A stretch of DNA of 64,000 nt from Pararhizobium sp. (lineage in GTDB: Bacteria; Pseudomonadota; Alphaproteobacteria; Rhizobiales; Rhizobiaceae): positions 3,244,501-3,308,500 of the forward strand of contig CP051237.1 of NCBI GenBank assembly GCA_017794825.1, read 5' to 3'. Below the pieces are notes generated by a model. It did no database searches, was not told the DNA's origin, and worked only from the letters and a program-made list of their open reading frames with translations. A program made the position numbers and the translations under genes. Shown piece after piece: positions 17,652-26,954 of this stretch (the first letter of the stretch is position 1; each line of letters begins with the position of its first letter).

Positions 17652-18542
17652 TCAGTTCCAGTAGAGGCGAGTCGGGTTGTCGACCAGCATTTTTCGTCTC
17701 AACGTCTCGTCCGGGCAAATTCGCGCAATGCGATCCACCAGCAATCCGTCGTCCGGCATGTGGCTCACCATGTTTGGATGCGGCCAGTCGGTGCCAAAAA
17801 GCACCCGGTCCGGCAGGATCTCGATCAGTCGCTTCGAAACCGCATCCGCATCGTGATAGGGCGGGCCCTGTTTCGACAGGCGTTCCGGACAACTTACCTT
17901 GACCCAGAACCGGTCGCTGCTTCTCAGCAAGCGCTCCAGCCGCTCGAATTCCGGGCAATCGGCGCCTTTCTCGACCGGAACGCGGCCCATGTGATCGAAG
18001 ATCACGGGCACGTCCACGCTTTCCAGGAACGGCTGGATCTCGTCCATGTCCTCCGGTTCCGTATAGATCACGACATGCCAGCCGAGCGGCGCGATCTTCT
18101 CGACAATGCCGAGGCGGTCCTCGAGCGACTGGCGCGCCTTAAGGCGCTTGACGAAATTGAAACGCACTCCGCGTACGCCTGCTTCGTGCAGGAGAGCGAG
18201 TTCCCTCTCGTCGACAGCCGGACCGACGATAGCGACGCCTCGGCTGGTTTCCCTGGAAGCCTGCAGCGCATCGACCAGGGCCGAGTTGTCGGTTCCGTGG
18301 CAACTCGCCTGAACGATGACGGCCCTTTCGAAGCCCAGGAATTTTTGCAGCTTGAACAGCAATTCCTTCGGCGCATCGACCGGAATGTAGCTGCTCGTCG
18401 CCGCGTAGGGAAACCTGTTCGCCGGTCCGAAGACGTGACAATGGCTGTCGCAGGCGCCCTCAGGCAATACAATATGCGGTTTCCCCGGATCGGGATCGAA
18501 GGGCAGATAGCCCGGTGTAACCATGTGGTGTTTCGCTGTCAT
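17652..18542 (-). CDS. ligI: 2-pyrone-4,6-dicarboxylate lactonase (LigI)
   Basis: 296-residue amidohydrolase-superfamily lactonase. LigI hydrolyses 2-pyrone-4,6-dicarboxylate to 4-oxalomesaconate without a catalytic metal. Visible features: PEGACDSHCHVFGPANRFPY (the HxH strand), VIVQASCHGTDNSALVDAL, GVRGVRFNFVKR (substrate-binding Arg/Lys), FDHMGRVPVEKG and RVLFGTDWPHPN with the catalytic aspartate. Length and the CHVFGP opening fit LigI well. It follows the TetR gene with a two-base gap and leads the galB-ligK-galD series, covering the pathway in enzymatic order. Confidence 0.9.
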   Translation of the reverse strand: MTAKHHMVTPGYLPFDPDPGKPHIVLPEGACDSHCHVFGPANRFPYAATSSYIPVDAPKELLFKLQKFLGFERAVIVQASCHGTDNSALVDALQASRETSRGVAIVGPAVDERELALLHEAGVRGVRFNFVKRLKARQSLEDRLGIVEKIAPLGWHVVIYTEPEDMDEIQPFLESVDVPVIFDHMGRVPVEKGADCPEFERLERLLRSSDRFWVKVSCPERLSKQGPPYHDADAVSKRLIEILPDRVLFGTDWPHPNMVSHMPDDGLLVDRIARICPDETLRRKMLVDNPTRLYWN

Positions 18543-18544
18543 GT

Positions 18545-19231
18545 TCAGGTTCGACCGTCGCCTTCTCCGGATAGATCGCGAAGCGACGCCGCCGTGGCGT
18601 GCACCAGCTGGTCGATCGCCAGTTCATGATCTTCACCGCTCGACGCGCCTCCGGTCAGGCGGTTGATGCGGTCGCCGTTCACCAGCGTGTAGTAAAGGGC
18701 GCCAAGCAGAAAATGGCAGCGCCAGACAATCGAATTGCGGTCGGCGCCTGGAATACAGTCCGCGATGGCGTCGACAAATGCATGGCTTGTGTCATCGAAG
18801 GACGCGGCGATGATGCGCTGCGCGGCTTCGTTGCCCTCCATCGAAAGGATGGCCCTTACTCTGGTGAACCGCGCGCCGCCGCCGGCAACGTCGGATTGGG
18901 AGGAAAACGCGGGCACGACAAATGACCGGATGATCGCCAGCAGCCTGTCTCCCTCGTCGCTGATCCGTTCGGCCTCGCGCAGCAATTCCATGCGGCGCAT
19001 ATTCATCGGACGCGTGTGGCGCTCGTAGATTTCGGCCAGCAGATTTTCCTTGGCGCCGAAATGATAGGTGACGCTGCCGAGATTGGCGCCGGACGCGCGG
19101 GCGATCTCGCGCAAGCTTACGGCATGGTAGCCATGCTGCGCCATGAGCGTCTCGGCGGCGTCGAGAATCGCCTCCCGCGTGGAGTGTCGCGCTTTCTTGT
19201 ACGGTCGTTCTATGATTTCGGTCTTTCGCAT
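18545..19231 (-). CDS. TetR family transcriptional regulator
   Basis: 228-residue TetR regulator with helix-turn-helix at about 18-65 (REAILDAAETLMAQHGYHAVSLREIARASGANLG is the region; the recognition helix ends in SVTYHFGAKENLLAEIY). The C-terminal ligand domain has the CerR/YbiH-like pattern with FLLGALYYTLVNGDRIN. It is the first gene of the leftward lig/gal operon (two bases before ligI) and is divergent from the indolepyruvate oxidoreductase gene, so it could control both. Inverted repeats in the shared region are GCAAC-T-GTTGC (19281-19291) and TAATTC-N11-GAATTA (19327-19349). Confidence 0.9.
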   Translation of the reverse strand: MRKTEIIERPYKKARHSTREAILDAAETLMAQHGYHAVSLREIARASGANLGSVTYHFGAKENLLAEIYERHTRPMNMRRMELLREAERISDEGDRLLAIIRSFVVPAFSSQSDVAGGGARFTRVRAILSMEGNEAAQRIIAASFDDTSHAFVDAIADCIPGADRNSIVWRCHFLLGALYYTLVNGDRINRLTGGASSGEDHELAIDQLVHATAASLRDLSGEGDGRT

Positions 19232-19326
19232 AATTTCATGCTACATGCATTCAAAGTGGAGTCGAGTCAAACAGGACTTTGCAACTGTTGCTGAATTGCC
19301 GTGCGCCGGAACGCATTCGGTTGCTT

Positions 19327-19349
19327 TAATTCGCCGCGAAATAGAATTA
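19327..19349. promoter_or_regulatory. candidate TetR operator between lig/gal operon and indolepyruvate oxidoreductase
   Basis: TAATTC and GAATTA form a 6-bp inverted repeat with an 11-base centre, just upstream of the GGAGGA ribosome site of the oxidoreductase gene. Size and placement suit a TetR-type repressor, but the repeat is short and could be chance. Confidence 0.3.
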
Positions 19350-19370
19350 CTCTAAGCGTCGGAGGACGCG

Positions 19371-22300
19371 ATGACAGCACATGACGTAACGCTCGACGAC
19401 AAGTACGATCTTTCGAAAGGCCGGATATTCGTCACCGGATCCCAAGCGATTGTCCGGCTGCTGCTGATGCGCAAGGAACTGGATCGAAGGGCGGGTCTCA
19501 ACACAGCCGGCTTTGTTTCCGGGTACCGCGGATCGCCGCTCGGAGGTCTCGATCAGCAGCTTGCGCGCGCAGGGCGCAAACTTGCTGAATCCGATATCGT
19601 CTTCCAGCCGGGCCTCAACGAGGAACTTGCCGCGACTGCATGCTGGGGAACGCAGCAGGCCGAGCTCGACGGTCATGGCCGCTACGACGGCGTTTTCGCG
19701 TTGTGGTACGGCAAGGGGCCGGGAGTCGACCGGTCTGGCGACGTTTTTCGCCACGCCAACCTTGCCGGCAGTTCAAGGCATGGCGGCGTTTTGGCCCTGA
19801 TGGGCGACGACCACACGGCGGAATCCTCCACAAACGCGCATCAGACGGAATTCCAGTTCGTCGACACGATGATCCCGATTTTCAATCCGGCCGGCGTCCA
19901 GGAAATCATCGACTATGGCCTGTACGGCTATGCGTTGTCGCGCTTCGCCGGGACCTGGGCGGCGCTGAAATGCGTCAAGGACAACGTGGAGTCGACCGCT
20001 TCCGTGGAGGCGAGTCTCGATCGGCTGAACATTGTTACGCCGGAGTTCGATATACCGCCGGGCGGGCTGAACATCAGACTCGGAGAGCTGGATTTCATCG
20101 GACAGGAAGTGCGGCTGCACGAATACAAGCGGCAGGCCGCCAGCGCCTTCATTCGGGCCAATCGCCTCAATCGAATCGTCTATTCCGGCGGACGCCGGCC
20201 AAAACTCGGCGTCATCAGCGTTGGAAAGAGTTTCCTCGACGTGCGGCAGAGCCTGGAAGATCTGGGCGTCGACGAGCGGGAAGCCGAACGGATCGGCCTG
20301 CGCCTCGTCAAGATCGCGACGCCCTGGCCGCTGTCGCGCGAGGACTTTCTCCCCATGGTCGACGGCCTCGACATGGTGATCGTGGTCGAGGAAAAGCGTT
20401 CCCTCATCGAAACGCAGTTGCGCGAGGAGCTCTATGGCGCCGGCCAGCAACCGGTTATCGTCGGCAAGAGGGACGAACACGACGACTGGCTTTTTCCGGT
20501 TCGCGGTGCGCTCGACCCGAACGACATATCGGTCGCTATCGGTGATCGGATCCTGCGGGTGATCGGTCATTCCGAAGAAATCGACGCCAAGGTGAAGCGT
20601 GTCCGGCAGTTCCAGGCGATGCTTGCCGATACGGCTGACATCGCCCAGCGAACGCCGTATTTCTGTTCAGGATGTCCGCACAACAGTTCGACAAAGGTGC
20701 CGGACGGATCGACGGCGGCGGCCGGGATCGGCTGTCATTTCATGTCGATCTGGATGGATCGCAACACGCAAGGCTTTACCCAGATGGGCGGCGAGGGCGC
20801 GCAGTGGGTGGGGCAGGGACTGTTCTCCGACCGAAAGCATATTTTCCAGAATCTCGGAGACGGCACCTACAATCATTCCGGCCTTCTCGCGATCCGCTTT
20901 GCGCTGACGTCGAAGATCAACATCACCTACAAGATTCTCTACAACGACGCGGTCGCCATGACCGGAGGGCAGACCCATGAGGGCGGGCTCACCGTCGATG
21001 CGATCGCCCGCCAGGTCCGGGCGGAAGGGGTCGACCGGATCGCTCTCGTTTCCGACGAACCCGACAAGTATCCACAGGGCATGGATTGGCCGGATCGCAT
21101 CACCTTTCATCACAGGTCGGAACTCGACGCCGTCCAGCGGGAGCTGCGCGACATTCCGGGCGTGACGGTGCTGCTCTACGACCAGACCTGTGCGGCGGAA
21201 AAACGCCGGCGGCGCAAGCGCGGCGCCTTTCCTGATCCGGACAAGCGGGTTTTCATCAATGAGCTGGTTTGCGAAGGATGCGGCGATTGCGGCGTTCAGT
21301 CGAACTGCGTGTCGGTGCAGCCGGTGGAGACCGAGTTCGGGCGCAAGCGCCGCATCGACCAGTCAAGCTGCAACAAGGATTTCTCCTGCATCGAGGGTTT
21401 CTGTCCGTCGTTCGTGACGGTGCATGGCGCAAGACTGAAAAAAGCGGAAGGGCTGGCCCTGACGAGCGATCCGCTCGATGGCGTGCCCGCGCCTTCGATC
21501 GCTCCCATGGACGCCGGCTGGGCCTGCATCATCACGGGCGTCGGTGGAACCGGCGTCGTTACGATCGGCGCCATTCTCGGCATGGCCGCGCATCTGGAGA
21601 ACAAGGGGTGCGGCATGATCGACATGGCCGGTCTCGCCCAGAAGGGCGGCGCGGTCTTTTCCCATGTGCGCATCGCCGAACGTCCGGAAGATATTCACGC
21701 GATCCGGGTTCCCGCCGGCAAGGCCGACCTGGTGCTGGGGTGCGATCTGGTCGTTTCCGGGTCGCGAAAGGTCCTCGCGGCCGTCCGCGATGGTGAAACC
21801 CGATTCATTGCGAATATCGCGGAGGTCATGCCGGGCGACTTCGCGCGCAACGCCGACTTCCACCTCCCGACCGAGCGATTGAAGCGGGCGATCACGCAGG
21901 CGGCCGGCGAGGAAAACGTTGTTTTCTTCGATGGCTCCCACGCCGCCGACAGGCTGTTCGGCAATGCGATCGCCGCCAACATGTTCATGCTGGGCATGGC
22001 GGTTCAATCGGGATCAGTCCCCCTTTCGGCAGAGACGATCGAGGAGGCGATCCGGCTGAATGGTCAGGCGGTGGAAATGAACGTACAGGCCTTCCGCTGG
22101 GGGCGCAGGGCGTCGGTCGATCCGGATTTCGTCCGGTCGCTGATCGAGGACGCCGACAAGCCGGCGGACGACAGCGGCCAGACGCAGGATCTGCAGCAGA
22201 TGATCGCGCGACGCAGCGCGTTCCTTCAAGCTTATCAGAATGCGGCCTATGCGAGCCGCTACCGTTCGAGGATCGCGGCGATCGAGGCGGCGGAGACCGC

Positions 22301-22847
22301 AGTCTCAGGCAAGGCCGGCCCCCTTGCCGACACGGCGGCCCGGGCGCTTTTCAAGTTGATGGCGATCAAGGATGAATACGAAGTTGCGCGACTTTATTCG
22401 AATGGCGATTTCAGGAGACAGCTGGAGCGGCAGTTTCAAGGATGGGACAGACTGGAGTTTCATCTCGCGCCGCCTCTGCTGGCGCGTCGTGACGAGAAAG
22501 GCCGCTTGCAGAAACGCGGTTTCGGACCCTGGCTTATGAAACTCTATCCGCTTCTCGCCGGTATGCGCGGGGTCAGAGGAACGGCGCTGGATCTCTTCGG
22601 ATACCAGGCGGAGAGACGGGAGGAGCGCCGTATACTCAAGGAATATGAAAAGCTCCTCGGTGAAGTGGCGGGCAGTCTCGTCGCCGGCAATCTGGACGCC
22701 GCAGCGAGATTGCTCGCCTATCCCTTGAACATTCGCGGCTACGGCCATGTCAAGAAGCGCTCGATCCAGGCCGCGGAGAAGGAGGCGGCGGAACTCAAGG
22801 AACACTATGACGGAGAACACGTTTCGACGAATATAGCCGCTGAATAA
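19371..22847 (+). CDS. indolepyruvate:ferredoxin oxidoreductase, fused alpha-beta/gamma chains
   Basis: 1158-residue single-chain 2-oxoacid:ferredoxin oxidoreductase of the aerobic bacterial fused type. It oxidatively decarboxylates arylpyruvates (indolepyruvate, phenylpyruvate) to the aryl-acetyl-CoA, reducing ferredoxin. Domains: N-terminal pyrimidine-binding part (GFVSGYRGSPLGGLDQQLA near residue 45), TPP/Mg site NLGDGTYNHSG (about 494-504), an iron-sulfur segment VCEGCGDCGVQSNC (about 632-645), and the C-terminal gamma domain beginning IITGVGGTGVVTIGAILGMA (about 718). GGAGG precedes the ATG. Monocistronic and divergent from the TetR-lig/gal operon; involvement in aromatic amino acid or aromatic acid catabolism is likely. 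Confidence 0.93.
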   Translation: MTAHDVTLDDKYDLSKGRIFVTGSQAIVRLLLMRKELDRRAGLNTAGFVSGYRGSPLGGLDQQLARAGRKLAESDIVFQPGLNEELAATACWGTQQAELDGHGRYDGVFALWYGKGPGVDRSGDVFRHANLAGSSRHGGVLALMGDDHTAESSTNAHQTEFQFVDTMIPIFNPAGVQEIIDYGLYGYALSRFAGTWAALKCVKDNVESTASVEASLDRLNIVTPEFDIPPGGLNIRLGELDFIGQEVRLHEYKRQAASAFIRANRLNRIVYSGGRRPKLGVISVGKSFLDVRQSLEDLGVDEREAERIGLRLVKIATPWPLSREDFLPMVDGLDMVIVVEEKRSLIETQLREELYGAGQQPVIVGKRDEHDDWLFPVRGALDPNDISVAIGDRILRVIGHSEEIDAKVKRVRQFQAMLADTADIAQRTPYFCSGCPHNSSTKVPDGSTAAAGIGCHFMSIWMDRNTQGFTQMGGEGAQWVGQGLFSDRKHIFQNLGDGTYNHSGLLAIRFALTSKINITYKILYNDAVAMTGGQTHEGGLTVDAIARQVRAEGVDRIALVSDEPDKYPQGMDWPDRITFHHRSELDAVQRELRDIPGVTVLLYDQTCAAEKRRRRKRGAFPDPDKRVFINELVCEGCGDCGVQSNCVSVQPVETEFGRKRRIDQSSCNKDFSCIEGFCPSFVTVHGARLKKAEGLALTSDPLDGVPAPSIAPMDAGWACIITGVGGTGVVTIGAILGMAAHLENKGCGMIDMAGLAQKGGAVFSHVRIAERPEDIHAIRVPAGKADLVLGCDLVVSGSRKVLAAVRDGETRFIANIAEVMPGDFARNADFHLPTERLKRAITQAAGEENVVFFDGSHAADRLFGNAIAANMFMLGMAVQSGSVPLSAETIEEAIRLNGQAVEMNVQAFRWGRRASVDPDFVRSLIEDADKPADDSGQTQDLQQMIARRSAFLQAYQNAAYASRYRSRIAAIEAAETAVSGKAGPLADTAARALFKLMAIKDEYEVARLYSNGDFRRQLERQFQGWDRLEFHLAPPLLARRDEKGRLQKRGFGPWLMKLYPLLAGMRGVRGTALDLFGYQAERREERRILKEYEKLLGEVAGSLVAGNLDAAARLLAYPLNIRGYGHVKKRSIQAAEKEAAELKEHYDGEHVSTNIAAE

Positions 22848-22919
22848 TGTCTGATTTGGGGGTTCACAGCACATAAAAGCTTCCTTAATTCTTTTACATT
22901 ACTGTCTAGCCGAAAATAA

Positions 22920-25268
22920 ATGGCATCACAGATGACGGCAAATACGGACGGCGACATCCCGACAGATGTGTATCTGTCATTCGTGCGATCGCTATTCGGC
23001 AATCGCATGACACTGCGCGCCGGAATGATCGCGCACGTAGTGACGTGTCTTCTGATCTATCTCAAGGTCAGGGATCCGGCGTACCTTGTCTTCGCCGGTC
23101 TGATTTTCCTGATCTTCGTTGGCCGCAATCAATCCTTTCATCGATTTGATGAAGTCGAGTTCTCCGTCAACGATCGTGCGACGATCGCCAGATGGGAGCG
23201 CATCTACACGATCGGAGTGGGCCTTCTGGCGCTGACCGTCGGGTGCATGACCGGTTACAGCTTCTTCTTCACGCGCGACAATTTCGCCGAACTCGCGTCC
23301 CTGTCGATCACAATGGGCTCGATGGTTTCCGTCGTCGGACGAAACTACGGTTCAAAACGAATTGTCGACATCATTTCCGTCAGCGCCTGCGCGCCGTTTC
23401 TTATCGCGCTTTTCCTGCGCGGCGACCTGTTCATGGCGTTGCTCGGCCTGCTGATCATACCGCTGATCCTGACGACGCGTTCCATGGCCAATGGCGTGCG
23501 CGAGTTCCTCTACGACAACGTCATGAGCCATCGGGAATTCGCGAAGGTCGCCGGGCGCTTCGACACAGCGCTCAACAACATGCCGCATGGCCTTTTCATG
23601 CTGGACAAGGACAGGCGTATCGTCGTGGCCAATCGAAAGGCCGTTGAATTGCTGGGCCTTCGGGACGGCGTAACGCTCACCGGCCACACGATCAACGCGA
23701 TTCTGCGCTACGGCGTCAGGCGGACATTGCTGACTGAAGAACGGGCGGATGTCGTGCGCTCCCAGCTCGAAGGATTGCTTGACGGGCGAAAGTCGCGGGC
23801 GCTTCTGAAATTCGCCGACGACCGGTATCTGGAGTTCACAGCGAAGCGGCGAAGCAACGAAGGCGCCGTCCTGATCTTCGAGAATGTGACGGCCCGTATC
23901 CGCGCGGAAGAAAAAATCATGCATATGGCGCGATACGACCAGCTCACCGGTCTGCCGAACCGCGCCTATTTCGCCGAATTCGTCGAGCAGAATATTCGCG
24001 AAATGCCGGATGACGAACGCTTCGCCCTCGTCGTGCTCGATATTGACGACTTCAAGCATGTGAACGACACCAGCGGCCACATGACCGGCGACCGGTTGTT
24101 GTGCGCGCTTTCGGCGCGGCTGACGGGGATTGCCGACGAAACAATGACGCTGTCTCGCTTCGGCGGCGACGAGTTCGTCGTCTTCGTACGCAACGTCAAG
24201 GATGAGGCCCATGTCGATCAGCTGATGACGGAGTTGTTCGACAGCCTGCGCGGAACCTATCTGATCAACGGCAACCGCCTTTTCGTCAGTCTGAGCGCGG
24301 GCGTCGTCGTGTCGACGAAGTCTGAATCGCGCCTGGACCACCTGCATATCAAGGCGGATCTTGCGCTCTATGAAACCAAGCACAACAACAAGAACGGCTG
24401 GACGATCTTCGCCGATGACATGGACGAGAAGTATACGCGTCTGCAAAAGATGAAGGCGGCTCTTCGGGATGCGATCCGCACGAAATCCTTCTCCGTCGTG
24501 TACCAGCCGATGTTTGCCGCCGGCACGATGGCGGTGGCCAGCTGCGAGGCGCTGTCACGCTGGTATCACCCGGATTTCGGGTCCGTGTCTCCCGCTACCT
24601 ACATTCCCCTTGCCGAGGAGATGGGCGTCGTCGGCGAACTGACGCGGCACATGCTGAACGTCGCCTGCCGGGATTGCGCGAACTGGGGAGACGACGTTGG
24701 AGTCTCGGTCAACCTGTCCGCCAACGATCTGCGGAATGAAGAAGTCGTCGATATGGTGGAGGGCGCCTTGAAGGCCTCTGGCCTCGAAGCCTCGCGTTTG
24801 CAGCTCGAGGTGACGGAAAGCGCTTTCGTCCAGGACATGTCCGAGGCCAAGAGGGTTCTGGAAAAGCTTCGTGAAAAAGGCGTCGTCATTGCAATCGACG
24901 ATTTCGGCACCGGATATTCCAGCCTGAGCTATCTCCATCTGCTGCCGCTCAACAAGGTCAAGATCGACCGGTCCTTCGTCTCCGACATCACTGGCAACGA
25001 GCAGACCTTCAAGCTTCTGAAGGGCATCGTCCATCTTTCCCGGGAGCTTGGCCTGGAAGTCGTGATCGAGGGCGTGGAAACCGAGGAGCAATTGCAGTTG
25101 ATCAGAAGCAGCAATTGCGCCGAGTTCGTTCAGGGCTTTTTCTTCGGCGTTCCCGTGCCCTATGGGAGCATCGCCGAACTCATTTCGAGCATTTCAGGCC
25201 GGGATCGCAAACAGCGCGCGCCAGCCGAAGCGGCTCTCGCCGAAGACAAGCGTCACTCCGGCGAATAG
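22920..25268 (+). CDS. membrane GGDEF-EAL cyclic-di-GMP turnover protein
   Basis: 782-residue bifunctional-looking c-di-GMP enzyme. The first about 200 residues carry five or six hydrophobic segments, followed by a short PAS-like region (FDTALNNMPHGLFMLDKDRRIVVANRKAVELLG), a GGDEF domain from YDQLTGLPNRAYF with intact RFGGDEF (about 412-418), and an EAL domain with intact SCEALSRW (about 540) and DDFGTGYSSLSYL, SVNLSA and VIEGVET. Both active sites look intact, so it could make and degrade c-di-GMP; one activity may dominate in vivo. The start is ATG 22920, or 22932. Monocistronic, converging with the MFS gene. Confidence 0.93.
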   Translation: MASQMTANTDGDIPTDVYLSFVRSLFGNRMTLRAGMIAHVVTCLLIYLKVRDPAYLVFAGLIFLIFVGRNQSFHRFDEVEFSVNDRATIARWERIYTIGVGLLALTVGCMTGYSFFFTRDNFAELASLSITMGSMVSVVGRNYGSKRIVDIISVSACAPFLIALFLRGDLFMALLGLLIIPLILTTRSMANGVREFLYDNVMSHREFAKVAGRFDTALNNMPHGLFMLDKDRRIVVANRKAVELLGLRDGVTLTGHTINAILRYGVRRTLLTEERADVVRSQLEGLLDGRKSRALLKFADDRYLEFTAKRRSNEGAVLIFENVTARIRAEEKIMHMARYDQLTGLPNRAYFAEFVEQNIREMPDDERFALVVLDIDDFKHVNDTSGHMTGDRLLCALSARLTGIADETMTLSRFGGDEFVVFVRNVKDEAHVDQLMTELFDSLRGTYLINGNRLFVSLSAGVVVSTKSESRLDHLHIKADLALYETKHNNKNGWTIFADDMDEKYTRLQKMKAALRDAIRTKSFSVVYQPMFAAGTMAVASCEALSRWYHPDFGSVSPATYIPLAEEMGVVGELTRHMLNVACRDCANWGDDVGVSVNLSANDLRNEEVVDMVEGALKASGLEASRLQLEVTESAFVQDMSEAKRVLEKLREKGVVIAIDDFGTGYSSLSYLHLLPLNKVKIDRSFVSDITGNEQTFKLLKGIVHLSRELGLEVVIEGVETEEQLQLIRSSNCAEFVQGFFFGVPVPYGSIAELISSISGRDRKQRAPAEAALAEDKRHSGE

Positions 25269-25280
25269 CGCCATTGCTGT

Positions 25281-26567
25281 CTATCCGCTGACCGCCTTTT
25301 CGCCCTCCGCCGCGTCGTCGGATTTCGCGACATCGGCGTATCGAAAAAACATGACGGATGCGAGCGGCGGCAGCAACATCGTCAAAAGCATCGCGTATCT
25401 CAGCGACGCGCCGTCATCGGTCGATACTCCCGCCTGTGCGAAGATGTCGCTGAGAACCCCGATGACCGCAGGCACTCCGCCATAGGCGATAATCGACGAG
25501 GCGAACATGATGACAGCAATCGCCGTCGCGCGAACGGACTGGTTGGCGACCCTGTGCATGCACGCCATGGAGGGACCAAAACCCGTCGCGGAAATAAAGA
25601 AGGCCGCGAACAGGCAGGGATATGCGATGGCGAGGTCTGCGCCGAGGTAAATGGGCAGAAGCGGCGCAAGCGCCAAGGCGCAGGACAGGCCAGACCACCA
25701 GAATTCCCAGCGGGCGTCGCGCCTCACCAGGAAATTGATGATCAGACCGCCGCCAAATGTGCCGGCGATGAGGCCAAGGCCCAGAAAGGCGCCGCCGACC
25801 CGGGCAAATTCTTCCGTGGATATTCCGTGCGTCCGCTGAAAGAACGCGGGAATCCAGGTCGCTGCTCCGACCAGGGTGTATAGCAATGGAATGGCGATGA
25901 TCAAAGCCTGCGTTTCGCGCCGCTTGAGCATTGTTCGCACGTCGCTGAAAGACAGCGCCTCCGAAGCGACGAAACGGCGTTCGGGTCGGGGATCGCGCAA
26001 AAACAGAAAAAGGACGGCGACAGGGATGACGCCGAACAATCCGAATGCGACGAAGGTCATGCGCCAACCGATCTGTTCCAGGACAAGGCCGCCGAGCAAG
26101 AGGCCGACGAGGGTGCCGACGGTGCCAAAACCGGTGAAGAGCGAAATCATCATCGCCCGGTCCTTGACCGGCACGGTGTCTGAGATGATGGATTGGGAGG
26201 CCGGAACGCAGCCTGCTTCACCGACGCCGACCGCAACCCTGCCCAGGAACATCTGCAGAAAACTGTAGGCGAAGCCCATGGCGCCTGTGGCCGCGCTCCA
26301 GATCACAAGCGCAAGGCCTATCAGCCGGACCCTGTTCCAGTTGTCGGCAATTCGTCCCGCCACCAGTCCGATCACCGCATAGGAAACGGCGAAGGCGATG
26401 CCTCCGAGAAGCCCCATCTGGCTATCGGAAAATTCCAGTTCCGCCTTGATCGGCTCGACCATCAGCGAAAACAGGACGCGATCCATCTGGTTGACCAGAT
26501 TGATTGTGCCCAGAATAGCCAGGACAAGAGCCGGTTTCTGCAGTTTGCTGACGCCCCCGCCAGTCAT
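25281..26567 (-). CDS. MFS transporter, spinster-like
   Basis: 428-residue major facilitator with twelve predicted hydrophobic segments. N-terminal QMDRVLFSLMVEPIKAELEFSDSQMGLL and the segment GRVAVGVGEAGCVPASQSIISD (motif with GEA) are typical of the spinster-like/organic-anion branch; AGRIADNWNRVRLI corresponds to the MFS loop 2-3 motif A. Probably takes up or exports a small organic molecule; the substrate is not indicated. It stands alone, converging with the GGDEF-EAL gene and divergent, across 387 bases, from the FeeM-like gene. Confidence 0.9.
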   Translation of the reverse strand: MTGGGVSKLQKPALVLAILGTINLVNQMDRVLFSLMVEPIKAELEFSDSQMGLLGGIAFAVSYAVIGLVAGRIADNWNRVRLIGLALVIWSAATGAMGFAYSFLQMFLGRVAVGVGEAGCVPASQSIISDTVPVKDRAMMISLFTGFGTVGTLVGLLLGGLVLEQIGWRMTFVAFGLFGVIPVAVLFLFLRDPRPERRFVASEALSFSDVRTMLKRRETQALIIAIPLLYTLVGAATWIPAFFQRTHGISTEEFARVGGAFLGLGLIAGTFGGGLIINFLVRRDARWEFWWSGLSCALALAPLLPIYLGADLAIAYPCLFAAFFISATGFGPSMACMHRVANQSVRATAIAVIMFASSIIAYGGVPAVIGVLSDIFAQAGVSTDDGASLRYAMLLTMLLPPLASVMFFRYADVAKSDDAAEGEKAVSG

Positions 26568-26954
26568 GTTTCCTTACCCCTGATTGCCACAATCAACACG
26601 AATTGCGCGGAGACGAGTCACAGTTTCGCCTTCCGCGGCGTCTTTGGTCAACGATTCTGAAGGGGCAATAACTTAAAGTGTTGAAAAACGGCTAGTTTTG
26701 CACCGCTAAATCACAGATTGATTGTGTTGAATTGGGCATTGTCGTTTGCGCCGGATGTAAATCGTTGACGACGCACACTATTTATGTGAGCGCCACTTCG
26801 ATGCAAGCTGCAACCTTGCGATTATCACTCATGCCATTCGAAATGCAGAATTAACCTTAACATGAAATCTCGATCGTTAGAGAATTGTTAAATCTTTATT
26901 AAATAAAATCACGCTGGTACCATTTACCAGTTATTTACCAATTCAGGGGCGCCG
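26568..26954. promoter_or_regulatory. AT-rich divergent regulatory region with CtrA-type box and palindrome
   Basis: No gene is seen in these 387 bases, which become clearly AT-rich toward the FeeM-like gene. Elements read directly: TTAA-N7-TTAA at 26888-26902 (the consensus CtrA box), a second TTAACCTTAAC stretch at 26851-26861, an inverted repeat CTGGTA-N5-TACCAG at 26914-26930, and a tandem near-repeat ATTTACCAGTT/ATTTACCAATT at 26922-26943 ending just before the AGGGG ribosome site. The left part should contain the MFS promoter but shows nothing distinctive. Confidence 0.5.
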
